A program made the position numbers and the translations under genes. This document shows positions 44,250 to 53,756 of a DNA stretch of 64,000 bases, piece after piece. Source of the stretch: an uncultured Flavobacteriaceae bacterium. GTDB lineage: Bacteria > Bacteroidota > Bacteroidia > Flavobacteriales > Flavobacteriaceae. Each line of letters starts with the position of its first letter. Within the stretch, counting starts at the first letter, position 1. Under the pieces are notes generated by a model, which was not told where the DNA came from, searched no databases, and was given only the letters and a program-made list of their open reading frames with translations. Location of the stretch: positions 56,965-120,964 of the forward strand of contig CANKUU010000012.1 of assembly GCA_947486785.1 (NCBI GenBank). The letters run 5' to 3'.

Positions 44250-45614
44250 TTATTTTATCAGTTGTTTTGTTAAATAATTAAATCGAATATACAACATAAT
44301 GGCCGAGGCAGTAAGTCCTGTTAACAAACCTAGCCAAATACCTATGCTTTTTAAACTAGTATACAAACCTAAATAATAGCTTATCGGGAAACCTATCAAC
44401 CAATAGGCAATAAAAGTAATTATAGTGGGTATTTTCACATCTTGCAAACCTCTTAAAGCGCCCAAAACGACTACTTGTACTCCGTCTGAAATTTGAAAAA
44501 AAGCAGCAACCAGTAAGAGCTGTCCCGCAATAAAAATCACCTCTGTATTATCTGCTAAATTTAGGGTATCGTTTAAATCTAAATAAAGCGTTGGAAACCA
44601 ATTTCTACCTAATAGAAAAAGTGCCGCAAAAATAATTTCAATAAAAAAAGTTAATAGAAAGATAGAGAAAGAGATACGTCGTAAATCTATAAAATTTTTC
44701 AATCCTTTTTGATTTCCAACCCGAATCATAGCAGTAACACCTAATCCCATTCCAAACATAAAGGTCATACTACTCAAATTTAATGCGATTTGGTTGGCTG
44801 CTTGCGCATTTTTACCTAAAACACCACTTAACCAAATGGCAGCTGTAAAAATAGCTACTTCAAAAAGCATTTGCAAAGCTGATGGAAAACCTAAATCAAT
44901 AATTTTATTGAGCACTTTTTTTTCCAATTTCTTAAAATTGAAGCCTGTTACATAATCGTGAAATTTAGATGTACTCTTTAAGAGATACCAAATATAAACT
45001 ACCATTAAAATGCGTGCTGCCAAAGTACCAATAGCTGCGCCAACAATACCCATTTTTGGAAATCCGAAAGTGCCAAAAATAAGAAGATAATTCAAAATTA
45101 TATTGATAACATTCGCAATCACCGTCGCATACATTGGGTACCGAGTTTGTGATAGTCCCTCTGAAAATTGTTTAAAAGCTTGAAAAATTATCATGGGTAT
45201 GAGCGATAAAGCAACTAAATCTAAATAAGGCAAGGCTAACGCAACTACCTCTGGCGGCTGGCTCATTAAGCTCATCAAAGGTTTTGCTAATAGAATTAGT
45301 GCAAAAAGAGAAAGACCTAAAAAAGTACAAAGCACAAGGCCATGTTTAAGGGCACCTTTAGCACTAGCCTTGTTACCAGCACCATCAGCTTCTGCCACCA
45401 AAGGCGTAATAGCTGTAGAAAAACCAATACCAAGCGACATAGCGATAAACACGAAACTATTTCCTAAAGAAACAGCTGCTAGTTCTGCTGTACCTAATTG
45501 ACCCACCATAATATTATCTGCCAACTGCACAAAAGTATGACCGAGCATGCCCATAATAACGGGCACAGAAAGTTTAATATTATAACTAAATTCTTGGGTG
45601 TACTTTTTAAACAC
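44250..45614 (-). CDS. MATE family efflux transporter (NorM/DinF-like)
   Basis: A 454-residue, twelve-span transporter of the MATE family. It starts FSYNIKLSVPVIMGMLGHTF and has VQLADNIMVGQLGTAELAAV, the hallmark of the first two helices, and the pseudo-repeat equivalent near residue 240 (LGFPSALQMLFEVAIF). These proteins export drugs or metabolites against Na+ or H+. It lies 44 bp downstream of mazG on the same strand and 60 bp upstream of the small acidic protein. Substrate unknown. Confidence 0.92.
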   Translation of the reverse strand: MFKKYTQEFSYNIKLSVPVIMGMLGHTFVQLADNIMVGQLGTAELAAVSLGNSFVFIAMSLGIGFSTAITPLVAEADGAGNKASAKGALKHGLVLCTFLGLSLFALILLAKPLMSLMSQPPEVVALALPYLDLVALSLIPMIIFQAFKQFSEGLSQTRYPMYATVIANVINIILNYLLIFGTFGFPKMGIVGAAIGTLAARILMVVYIWYLLKSTSKFHDYVTGFNFKKLEKKVLNKIIDLGFPSALQMLFEVAIFTAAIWLSGVLGKNAQAANQIALNLSSMTFMFGMGLGVTAMIRVGNQKGLKNFIDLRRISFSIFLLTFFIEIIFAALFLLGRNWFPTLYLDLNDTLNLADNTEVIFIAGQLLLVAAFFQISDGVQVVVLGALRGLQDVKIPTIITFIAYWLIGFPISYYLGLYTSLKSIGIWLGLLTGLTASAIMLYIRFNYLTKQLIK

Positions 45615-45658
45615 TATTGATACTATTTTTTAAATATGATATTTGTAATTCTTGAGGT

Positions 45659-46432
45659 TTAGATTTGTTTAGCTTCCTCCCAAAATACATTCATTTCTTC
45701 TAAGGTCATTTTATCCAAAGGCTTCCCAATTTGTTTTGACTTTTTTTCTAGATATAAAAAACGCTTCATAAACTTCTTATTGGTTCTTTCTAAAGCATTT
45801 TCAGGGTTAATATTTAAAAATCGTGCATAATTTACAAGCGAAAAAAGTACATCCCCAAATTCAGCCTCCATATTCTCGATATTTTCAGCCTTAACTTCTA
45901 ATTTAAACTCTGCTAATTCTTCCTCCACTTTTTCCCAAACTTGTTCTGTTTTTTCCCAATCAAAGCCAACGCCTACTACCTTTTCTTGTATTCGGCTTGC
46001 TTTTACTAGGGCAGGTAAACCATTTGGCACCCCTTCAAGCACGCTCGTTTTGCCTTCTTTAAGTTTTATGCTTTCCCAGTTACGCTTCACTTCTTCTTCA
46101 TCTTTAACCACTACATCACCATATATATGCGGATGTCGATGAATTAATTTGTCACAAATACCGTTACAAACGTCAGCGATATCAAAATTTTCTGTCTCGC
46201 TACCAATTTTCGAATAAAAAACAATGTGCAATAGAACATCACCCAATTCCTTTTTAACTTCTTCCAAATCATCATCTAAGATAGCATCACCAAGCTCATA
46301 GGTTTCTTCAATAGTTAAATGACGAAGCGTTTGCATGGTCTGTTTTTTATCCCATGGGCATTGCTCACGCAACTCATCCATAATAGTTAATAAACGATCA
46401 AAAGCTTTTAATTGTGTGTCTCTAGTATTCAT
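45659..46432 (-). CDS. mazG: Nucleoside triphosphate pyrophosphohydrolase MazG
   Basis: Hydrolyses NTPs and dNTPs to monophosphate and pyrophosphate (house-cleaning). It has 257 residues from ATG 46432; an upstream ATG at 46465 adds 11 residues not in the family. Two MazG repeats are visible: CPWDKKQTMQTLRHLTIEET with ELGDVLLHIVFYSKIG, and later VEEELAEFKLE with EFGDVLFSLVNYARFL. The metal-binding ExxE...ExxD pattern is intact in both. In related flavobacteria mazG often sits with ruvX/def; here it is upstream of a MATE gene. Confidence 0.93.
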   Translation of the reverse strand: MNTRDTQLKAFDRLLTIMDELREQCPWDKKQTMQTLRHLTIEETYELGDAILDDDLEEVKKELGDVLLHIVFYSKIGSETENFDIADVCNGICDKLIHRHPHIYGDVVVKDEEEVKRNWESIKLKEGKTSVLEGVPNGLPALVKASRIQEKVVGVGFDWEKTEQVWEKVEEELAEFKLEVKAENIENMEAEFGDVLFSLVNYARFLNINPENALERTNKKFMKRFLYLEKKSKQIGKPLDKMTLEEMNVFWEEAKQI

Positions 46433-46850
46433 CAAAAAAGGTTTAAACAAAAGTACAAATCGCAATTATTCTTTCATTCGCAATAGGCACGGTATTTTTA
46501 ATTATATTTCGTCAAAATTTCATAAAAAATGATTGGAAAAAGTTTTAATTTAAAACGTATACTTTTAAGAAGAGCTTTTACCTTCACCTTAAATCAACAA
46601 ACAAAGCAAGTTTAATCTATCAAATAAATTGTAGCTACTTTAAAATTAGTTGGCTTTACAAAGCTTCACTTAGTTTAACGAGCTTTAAAAAACCAAAAAT
46701 CGCACAAAAATATTTCTTATTTCTGATCTTGTTTTGAATAGTTTTTTTAAGACAATAACCTAACGCCATTCAAAATTAATCAATTACAAAGCAGTTAAGA
46801 TTTAGGTTGAAATATGAAATTAAATTAAGAAGCCTTTAAACAAAACATTT
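46433..46850. other. 418 bp gap without a recognisable gene
   Basis: Between divergent mazG and the sugar isomerase gene. AT-rich; no clear -7 box, hairpin or RNA gene seen. Confidence 0.5.
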
Positions 46851-47684
46851 ATGACAACTAGAAGAACGTTTATAAAAAAGTCTACAATATTTACCTCAGC
46901 GGCGCTAATAGTACCTATACACACTTTTGCACAAGAGCACCATACTGGGTTAGGTGTACAGTTGTATTCTTTTAGAAATGAAATGGCCAAGAACGTAAAA
47001 GGTACTTTAGAGAAAATTGCAGCTTTAGGATTTAAAAAAATAGAATCGGCCCGAAGCAAATCTGGTCATTATTACGGACTTTCACCCAAAGAAATGAAAG
47101 ACACTTGTGATGCTTTAGGGATGAAACTTATAAGCGGTCATTGTGCTTTAGATGAAAATTTTAACCAAACAATGCAAGAAGCGGTGGAATCTGGTCAAGA
47201 ATATTTAATTTGTTCTTCTTTACCAAGTGAAGGTCAAAATATATCGAATTACAAGAAGGTAGCTGATCAATTTAACAAGGCAGGTGAAGCCTGTAAAAAA
47301 TTAGGTTTAAAATTTGGATATCACAATCATGAGTACGAATTTGAATCTGAAAATGGTAAAATTTTATATGATGTTCTAATGGATGAGACAGAAGCTGATT
47401 TAGTTCATATGGAACTTGATTTGGGCTGGGTTATTGTTGCTAAAAAAGACCCTTTAGATTATTTTAAAAAATACCCCGGCAGATTTCCACTTTGGCATTT
47501 AAAAGACATGAATTTGTTAAAAAATGAAAGTACCGAATTCGGAAAAGGCAGTTTAGATATTAAAACCATGCTAGCCAACCAAAACGCTTCTGGTGTAAAA
47601 CACATATTTATTGAGCAAGAAGAATATGCCATCAATGCTGAAGCAAGCATGAATCATAATATGAACTATTTAAGAGAACTTTAA
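46851..47684 (+). CDS. Exported sugar phosphate isomerase/epimerase-like protein, Tat-type signal
   Basis: A TIM-barrel protein (xylose isomerase-like AP2 superfamily) of 277 residues. The N-terminus TTRRTFIKKSTIFTSAALIV is a twin-arginine signal, cleaved near FAQ, so the folded enzyme should cross by the Tat system whose tatC is at 2845. Barrel motifs are LGVQLYSFRNEM, LISGHCALD, LGLKFGYHNHEYEF (metal His and Glu), HMELDLGWV and FPLWHLKDMN. The real substrate of this periplasmic branch is unknown; a role in sugar or inositol processing is inferred. It opens a plus-strand carbohydrate-related region. Confidence 0.85.
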   Translation: MTTRRTFIKKSTIFTSAALIVPIHTFAQEHHTGLGVQLYSFRNEMAKNVKGTLEKIAALGFKKIESARSKSGHYYGLSPKEMKDTCDALGMKLISGHCALDENFNQTMQEAVESGQEYLICSSLPSEGQNISNYKKVADQFNKAGEACKKLGLKFGYHNHEYEFESENGKILYDVLMDETEADLVHMELDLGWVIVAKKDPLDYFKKYPGRFPLWHLKDMNLLKNESTEFGKGSLDIKTMLANQNASGVKHIFIEQEEYAINAEASMNHNMNYLREL

Positions 47685-48006
47685 TTAAATATAGTAATCA
47701 ACGAATAACTCTTTTTATGTATTACAAAAAATAAAACATCATGGTAGTAATTGAACGCTAAATGTATTAGTGCGAATTTTTATCAGCCTATATTGATGGG
47801 TTTTTTTACCCAGCATATGGTCTACTAAATTGCAACGCTAATGTTAGCCATTCGTTTATAGCAAGCATTTTGTAAAACTGCTTCTAATAACAAGAAGTAA
47901 TTTAACTACTTTTATTTTTTGTAGATCTTATTACTAGCATTTCTATGAAATAATTGAAAATTATATCTTGTAAAAAATAAACTTACCAACACTTCAATCT
48001 ACACGT
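47685..48006. other. 322 bp gap without a recognisable gene
   Basis: A small GGGT-T-run-ACCC inverted repeat around 47800-47813 is the only structure noticed; too short to call a terminator. Confidence 0.4.
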
Positions 48007-48735
48007 ATGAATATTTATTTATTTGAATTTATAGGTACCATGTTTCTTATTTTGCTCGGCAATGGAATTGTTGCCAATGTAAGCCTTAAAAACACCTATG
48101 GTGGTGACGCCGGCTGGGTAGGTATAACTATTGGGTGGGCTATGGCTGTTTTTGTAGGCGTTTTTGTAGCTGCTGATGTTAGTGGCGCACATCTAAACCC
48201 TGCAGTAACAATTGGTTTAGCTACAGCAGGAAAATTTGGTTGGAGCTTGGCACCTGGCTACATAGCCGCTCAGTTTTTAGGTGCAATGACGGGTACTACA
48301 TTAGTTTGGTTATGCTATAAACAACAATATGATAGTACCGAAGATAAAGAAGCTATTTTAGGCAGTTTTGCTACTACGCCTTCCAAAAAAGATTTTTTGT
48401 GGAATTTTATTACCGAGTTCATCGCCTCTTTTGCTTTTGTTTTAGCTATCTTTTTTTTGGCAAAGGGTAATAATGTAGATGGAAAGATTTCTTTGGGTTC
48501 GTTAGATGCACTACCTGTTGCACTTTTAGTACTAGCTATAGGTATTAGTTTAGGTGGACCTACTGGTTATGCTATTAACCCAGCTCGTGATTTGGGCCCA
48601 CGTATTATGCATGCTCTTTTACCTATTTCTAACAAGGGTAGCAGCGCTTGGTGGTACGCTTGGATACCTGTTTTAGCTCCTATAGCAGGAGCGGTCTTAG
48701 CAGCTTTAGTATACATGGTGATAAGTATATATTGA
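48007..48735 (+). CDS. MIP channel, glycerol-facilitator type
   Basis: The 242-residue aquaporin-superfamily channel has six spans and the two pore loops SGAHLNPAVTIG and GYAINPARDLGPR. The Asp after the second NPAR marks aquaglyceroporins (GlpF-like) rather than water-only aquaporins. The start MNIYLFEFIGTMFLILLGNG is typical. No glycerol kinase or glycerol-3-phosphate dehydrogenase gene is close, so it may carry another polyol or small solute. It lies between two exported carbohydrate-related genes. Confidence 0.9.
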   Translation: MNIYLFEFIGTMFLILLGNGIVANVSLKNTYGGDAGWVGITIGWAMAVFVGVFVAADVSGAHLNPAVTIGLATAGKFGWSLAPGYIAAQFLGAMTGTTLVWLCYKQQYDSTEDKEAILGSFATTPSKKDFLWNFITEFIASFAFVLAIFFLAKGNNVDGKISLGSLDALPVALLVLAIGISLGGPTGYAINPARDLGPRIMHALLPISNKGSSAWWYAWIPVLAPIAGAVLAALVYMVISIY

Positions 48736-48848
48736 TAAAATTGAACTTTTTTTTACGAAATCAATTTAAAAGTGGTTAAAAAAATGTAATCATGTTTAGA
48801 AAGTCTTTCGATAAAATAAAAGTATCTTTAACAATAAATTTCATACAA

Positions 48849-49502
48849 ATGAAGGGTTTTTTGTTTGCTTTTTTTTGCTACATCAGTTTAGTACAAGCAC
48901 AGGAACACAAGCGTTTTGATGAAGAGGTCGCTAGTATTCAAAAAAAGTACGACACCCTTTGGAATGCCTCAAAAGAGACTATAGTATTTACAGGCAGTTC
49001 TAGCGTGCGCATTTGGAAAGATTTACAAAATAGATTTTCAAAATATCAAATTGTAAATTCGGGGTTTGGGGGATCAAAGACATCTGATTTACTCGCTTAT
49101 GCCGACGAATTGATATTAAAATATAAACCAAAAAAAGTTTTTATCTATGAAGGAGATAATGATATTGCTGATCGAATAAAACTAAAAGAGATCACAAATA
49201 ATTTAATAAGCCTTATTAATACTATTAAATCTCAAAATTCATTCACACAAATCATTCTTATTTCAGCAAAACCATGTATTGCAAGATGGAATTTAAAACG
49301 CAAGTACAAACAACTCAACCGAAGGTTAAAAAAAATATGCGAAAATGATACTAGAATGCAGTTTGCTGATGTTTGGCATCCTATGCTAACAAATAAAAAG
49401 CCAAATCATGATATTTTTTTAAGTGACGGTCTACATATGAATGCCAAAGGTTACGCTATATGGTATGACGTTTTAAAAGTATTTGTGGAAAATAAAAAAT
49501 AG
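48849..49502 (+). CDS. Secreted SGNH/GDSL hydrolase
   Basis: 217 residues from ATG 48849, where a signal peptide begins (MKGFLFAFFCYISLVQAQ). An upstream in-frame ATG at 48792 would bury that signal and is not favoured. SGNH blocks are FTGSSSVRIW (nucleophile Ser), NSGFGGSKTSD, YEGDNDIADR (GxND-like) and LSDGLHMNAKGY (Asp/His). Members of this GSSS subgroup act as acetyl esterases or other carbohydrate esterases. It is immediately upstream (44 bp) of the GH20 gene, which suggests removal of ester groups from a glycan that GH20 then trims; that is inference. Confidence 0.85.
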   Translation: MKGFLFAFFCYISLVQAQEHKRFDEEVASIQKKYDTLWNASKETIVFTGSSSVRIWKDLQNRFSKYQIVNSGFGGSKTSDLLAYADELILKYKPKKVFIYEGDNDIADRIKLKEITNNLISLINTIKSQNSFTQIILISAKPCIARWNLKRKYKQLNRRLKKICENDTRMQFADVWHPMLTNKKPNHDIFLSDGLHMNAKGYAIWYDVLKVFVENKK

Positions 49503-49546
49503 ACTAGTTAAAATATATTTTAAAAACCATTAAAATTTTCGGACTA

Positions 49547-51136
49547 ATGATAAAAAACAACCTCATTCGAAGTAGCATAATTTTTATAGCGCTTATTTGT
49601 TTTATCGCATGTAATAATCAACGAGAGAAACGAGTTATTAATTTTCCGGAGACTAATTTAGCGGAAGCAAATATGATTCCGAAACCTCTAAAAATTATCC
49701 CTACAAATAGTGGCTTTGCACTTGATCAGTTTACAGCAATTTACACCTCAGCAAATGCCGCAGATTTCGATCATGTTGGCAGGTTTTTAGCAAAAAAAAT
49801 AAAAACAAAAACTGATTTGGATATTCCGGTAAATGTGACCGACATACCAAATTTAGAAAGTATCATTTATATAAAAAAAGTAGACAGCACCAAATTAGAG
49901 GGTCATGAAGCATACCAGTTACAGATAACCCAAGATTCCATTATTTTAAACGCAGGTACAGCAGAAGGTGCGTTTAGAGGTGTTCAAACGCTAAGACAAA
50001 TTATTCCTGAAACAAGTACCAACATAATAAAGAATAAAATATGGATTATTCCTAGTGGAAAAATTATAGATAGTCCGCAATATGCCTACCGCGGTGCAAT
50101 GTTAGATGTTGCTCGACATTTTTTTAGTGTAGAAGACGTTAAAAAATATATTGATGTTTTAGCCTACTACAAGTACAATATGCTACATTTACACTTATCT
50201 GATGATCAAGGTTGGCGTATTGAAATTAAATCTTGGCCCTTACTAACACAAATAGGTGGAAAAACAGAGGTTGGTGGCGAATCAGGCGGTTTTTTTACGC
50301 AAAAAGAATATAAAGAAATTGTGGCATACGCTGCAGACCATCATATCACCATTGTACCAGAAATTGATATGCCAGGGCATACTAATTCGGCTTCAGCGTC
50401 TTATCCATTTTTAAATGGAAATGGAAAAAAAGCAGAACTTTATGAAGGCATAGAAGTAGGTTTTAGCACCTTTGATACGCGAAAAGATAGTGTTTATACT
50501 TTTTTAGACGATGTTATAGGAGAAATAGCGGCCATTACACCTGGTCCTTACTTTCATATTGGAGGTGACGAAAGCCATGTCACCAACAAAAAAGATTATA
50601 TCTATTTTATAAATAAAGTAGAAAAAATTGTTCAAAAAAATAATAAACGAGTTATCGGATGGGATGAAATTGCAAGTGCTGATGTCGATTCTAATGCCAT
50701 TTCGCAATATTGGAGCAGCGGAGAAAATGCAAAGTTAGCCGTAGATAAGGGTATGAAGATTATTTTATCACCTGCAAAAAAAGCATATCTAGATATGCAA
50801 TATGACAGCCTTTCAAAACACGGTCTACATTGGGCAGCTTACATACCAACAGATACAGCTTATGTGTGGACACCAGAAGAATATGAGGGTATACCCTCAG
50901 AAAATATTTTGGGTATTGAAGCGCCCTTGTGGTCCGAGACCATAAGCAATATTGACGAGTTAGAATATTTAGCATTTCCACGAGCTATTGGTTATGCTGA
51001 ACTTGGATGGTCTACCAAAGAAAATCGCGATTGGAAAAATTACAAAATTCGTTTGGCAAATCAAATTGCATTTCTAAATCGTATGAATGTTAAATATTAC
51101 CCATCGCCCCTAATTGATTGGAAAAGTAATAACTAG
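49547..51136 (+). CDS. GH20 beta-N-acetylhexosaminidase, lipoprotein
   Basis: Removes terminal GlcNAc/GalNAc from glycans such as chitin fragments. The 529-residue protein has a lipobox (ALICFIAC, Cys ~22). Residues ~45-170 are the GH20b-type N-terminal domain. The catalytic barrel shows LHLHLSDDQGWRIEIKSWP, PEIDMPGHTNSA, and the acid/base pair Asp-Glu at 341-342 in PYFHIGGDESHV, followed by the YWSSGENAKLAVDKG and AYLDMQYDS regions. It follows the SGNH hydrolase by 44 bp. Probably located on the outer-membrane or periplasmic surface. Confidence 0.95.
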   Translation: MIKNNLIRSSIIFIALICFIACNNQREKRVINFPETNLAEANMIPKPLKIIPTNSGFALDQFTAIYTSANAADFDHVGRFLAKKIKTKTDLDIPVNVTDIPNLESIIYIKKVDSTKLEGHEAYQLQITQDSIILNAGTAEGAFRGVQTLRQIIPETSTNIIKNKIWIIPSGKIIDSPQYAYRGAMLDVARHFFSVEDVKKYIDVLAYYKYNMLHLHLSDDQGWRIEIKSWPLLTQIGGKTEVGGESGGFFTQKEYKEIVAYAADHHITIVPEIDMPGHTNSASASYPFLNGNGKKAELYEGIEVGFSTFDTRKDSVYTFLDDVIGEIAAITPGPYFHIGGDESHVTNKKDYIYFINKVEKIVQKNNKRVIGWDEIASADVDSNAISQYWSSGENAKLAVDKGMKIILSPAKKAYLDMQYDSLSKHGLHWAAYIPTDTAYVWTPEEYEGIPSENILGIEAPLWSETISNIDELEYLAFPRAIGYAELGWSTKENRDWKNYKIRLANQIAFLNRMNVKYYPSPLIDWKSNN

Positions 51137-51898
51137 CCCCACTTAATATTTTATGAATTAAAACGCCCTTTGGTTTAATCTGCAATTTAAAGTAATGCGG
51201 AACTACCAAAAATACCCTCGATTTATTTATACCTTAAGAACCTAAATTTGTTTTTTAAGCGATTTTTAAAATACCAAGTTATGAGGAAATTTTTGGGTTA
51301 AATGGGGCTAAAATTTGTGCTTTCTTTTTAAAAACAAAGAGAAGGGTATAAATCGATGCTAAACCTTTATCTATTCTAAATTTTAATTTAAGTTTTTATA
51401 AAATGGTTGAATTACCAACTCATAAAACTAATCAGCTAAACTCACTTATAAGACTTCATTCGTAGAACTTGGCAATTTCACTTTGTCTTATTCGATCTAA
51501 TTAAAATAGATTAGTAGATTTAATGTGAGGCTACATAAATTATCTGCCTTGCAACGGATGAAGAAAATCATCTTTAGAAAAACTAATTGATTTTATAAAG
51601 ATTAATTTGTTTTCAGTCCAGTAGCATCTCACATTTCGCTAAAACAACTACAAAAACTTAAGTAACAACCAACAAAAATAAGCCAAAGACACACAGCCAT
51701 GAGATTTAGATATAATTATAACGGGGAATAATTACTAGCTCATAAAGTCAATATTTATGATAGCTAATTTTAATAGGACTTAACAAACAGGTAACCTTCT
51801 CATCCTTGAAAAGCTATTTAGCCTAAAGACACTTGTTCTATTGAGAAAAAGCATTATTACTTTAAAAACCCTCTTTGTAACTACTGCCCTTACGCAAG
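51137..51898. other. 762 bp gap without a recognisable gene
   Basis: Between the convergent GH20 and haloperoxidase-like genes. AT-rich with stops in all frames. A loose inverted similarity exists between 51219-51236 (CGATTTATTTATACCTT) and 51342-51356 (AAGGGTATAAATCG). No terminator, tRNA or coding remnant could be identified. Confidence 0.5.
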
Positions 51899-53368
51899 CT
51901 ATTCTTGGGTATGATTTTTATAAAACTTAAGCACCTCTTTAGCAACATTTCTACCCAACTCTAATCCAGCAACATTATCTGCTTGAATATGGTACCCCCC
52001 TAATACTCTTGAAATACCGGCCATTTCTGAGGTTTCGGTAAAAGTTGGAAATTTTAGCTTAATTGTATCTCCTAAATTATTTGGTTCGGTCATTGCGCGA
52101 GCAACCAAAGTAGCTTCTGAACCAAAAACATCACTACCCGTCCAAAGCTTTAAGGCCTCAGCACAACCACCACTAATAGTACTATGCCCAGAAACGTAAC
52201 TTGGAAAAGGAGGACATAAAAATGTTTCTGGTGAATAAGGTCTCCATTGTTTTCCATCAATTTCCACTATACCTTTTCCTTCTCCACCCCATGCCATTAT
52301 TTTTTTGCCTTGATAATATTCATGAACTAGAGCATACGGCCGTGCATAATCATAATACATTTTAGAATCCCACGAAGCAATAAAAGCGTCCATCGCAACT
52401 ACTTGGTTATAAAAGTACATTTTTACATCTTCATCAAGTGTATGGTTATCTCTTATGGAAACATCTTGTGCAAATTTCAACCAGTGTCCGGCTTGCTGAA
52501 CAGATTGAGGACCATCTCTCATAAACTCTACCAAAGCTATTTCATAATCAGTTAAATTAGCTTGCATTTCAACAACCTCTTGTACCTCGTTTTTAAGCTG
52601 TTCTGATCCTATCAACGGTGGAGGACCAGGGCGAAATTGGCTACCTGATTTTAAAGCGATCGGTTTTACCTTGTCCCAAAATGGAGTTAAACAACCTGGA
52701 GCATATTTTCCACCCCTACCATCAGAAAAATATTTAGGTTGCCAACGGTTAGGATCTACATTCTTATCGGCTGAATTAATAGGTTCATAACCCACATAGT
52801 TAAAATAAGGTTTACCATTAGAACCCTCTTCTTCGCCGTACTGATTAGCACCATCACCCCTTCTCGCTGCAATGACTGCTTTTGCCGCTAAATTTCCAAT
52901 ACCTTCAGGAGTGCTTGGGTCTAAAGACTGGTTATTGGGGTCTAAGCCTAATTCCTTCATAAAGTCTGCAAATAAATCTTTATCAGAATAATAATATTCG
53001 TTCATTGCTCTAAAAGCAGCGTAGCTAATCGCTATTTCTTTATTTTTTAGGCTGCGCTCATCTATTGGTCTTCGATGACCTTCAGTAAGGTACACAGGTA
53101 TTGCTTTATCATCGTACCTAGACCAAGCATCAAAAATAGCAACAAAAATTAGTCCTAAATATCTTGAGGTTATTGTAGGCCGAGGTTTAAATTTTTCAGT
53201 ATCATTAGCAGTTGCAATCAATGCCATTTTACCCCATTTATAGGCCATATTATCTGCCCCTTTCGGTTCAACTTCTGTTTTAATGTTATCATGGGCTGCT
53301 CTATTATTAGCATCTTTACAACCGACAAAAACAAATAAAATCAATGTAAATACTGTTAATCTTTTCAT
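51899..53368 (-). CDS. Vanadium-dependent haloperoxidase-like lipoprotein (PAP2 superfamily)
   Basis: The 489-residue protein has a lipobox (LFVFVGC, Cys ~17). It carries the vanadate/phosphate site of the VHPO-PAP2 superfamily with the exact VHPO spacing: Lys336-x6-Arg343-Pro in SKMYYDYARPYAL, Ser393-Gly-His395 in PSYVSGHSTISGG, and Arg454-x5-His460 in ISRVLGGYHIQAD. The long N-terminal helical part (IFDAWSRYDDKAI, RGDGANQYGEEEG) is like bacterial VHPO homologues rather than small PAP2 phosphatases. Possible roles: halide oxidation with peroxide, or a periplasmic phosphatase. Sequence alone does not decide. It stands alone between two long gaps. Confidence 0.82.
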   Translation of the reverse strand: MKRLTVFTLILFVFVGCKDANNRAAHDNIKTEVEPKGADNMAYKWGKMALIATANDTEKFKPRPTITSRYLGLIFVAIFDAWSRYDDKAIPVYLTEGHRRPIDERSLKNKEIAISYAAFRAMNEYYYSDKDLFADFMKELGLDPNNQSLDPSTPEGIGNLAAKAVIAARRGDGANQYGEEEGSNGKPYFNYVGYEPINSADKNVDPNRWQPKYFSDGRGGKYAPGCLTPFWDKVKPIALKSGSQFRPGPPPLIGSEQLKNEVQEVVEMQANLTDYEIALVEFMRDGPQSVQQAGHWLKFAQDVSIRDNHTLDEDVKMYFYNQVVAMDAFIASWDSKMYYDYARPYALVHEYYQGKKIMAWGGEGKGIVEIDGKQWRPYSPETFLCPPFPSYVSGHSTISGGCAEALKLWTGSDVFGSEATLVARAMTEPNNLGDTIKLKFPTFTETSEMAGISRVLGGYHIQADNVAGLELGRNVAKEVLKFYKNHTQE

Positions 53369-53756
53369 TGTTATCCTATGATTTAAAATAACGCAACTTT
53401 CTATACAAGTATCAAAATTCTAAATATTTAGAAACTTTATACTTACAGGTTTTATAAATTGTAAATAAAAATAATAGTATTTTTAATAACTACCATAAAT
53501 CCTTTAAAAATTTGAAGTTAAAATATATCCGCGATGGTATACGGATAAACTTCCCGAAGATAAAAAAAGAGTCCCATTTCTATAAGTAGATGAGGAGAGG
53601 TATTTCAATAATGGTTTAAACCATTATTTTTAAAAAAAATCACCTAAATTTCGTAAAAGAATTATTTAATTGGTAATTATGAAAAACTAAATTTAGATAA
53701 AACAAAAAATTAATACCCTTAGTAGTACAAAGTGGAATCAATTTAAATCAAAATCA
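53369..53756. other. 388 bp gap without a recognisable gene
   Basis: Between divergent haloperoxidase-like and GH95 genes; it must hold promoters for both. No exact TAnnTTTG box was found. Confidence 0.4.
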
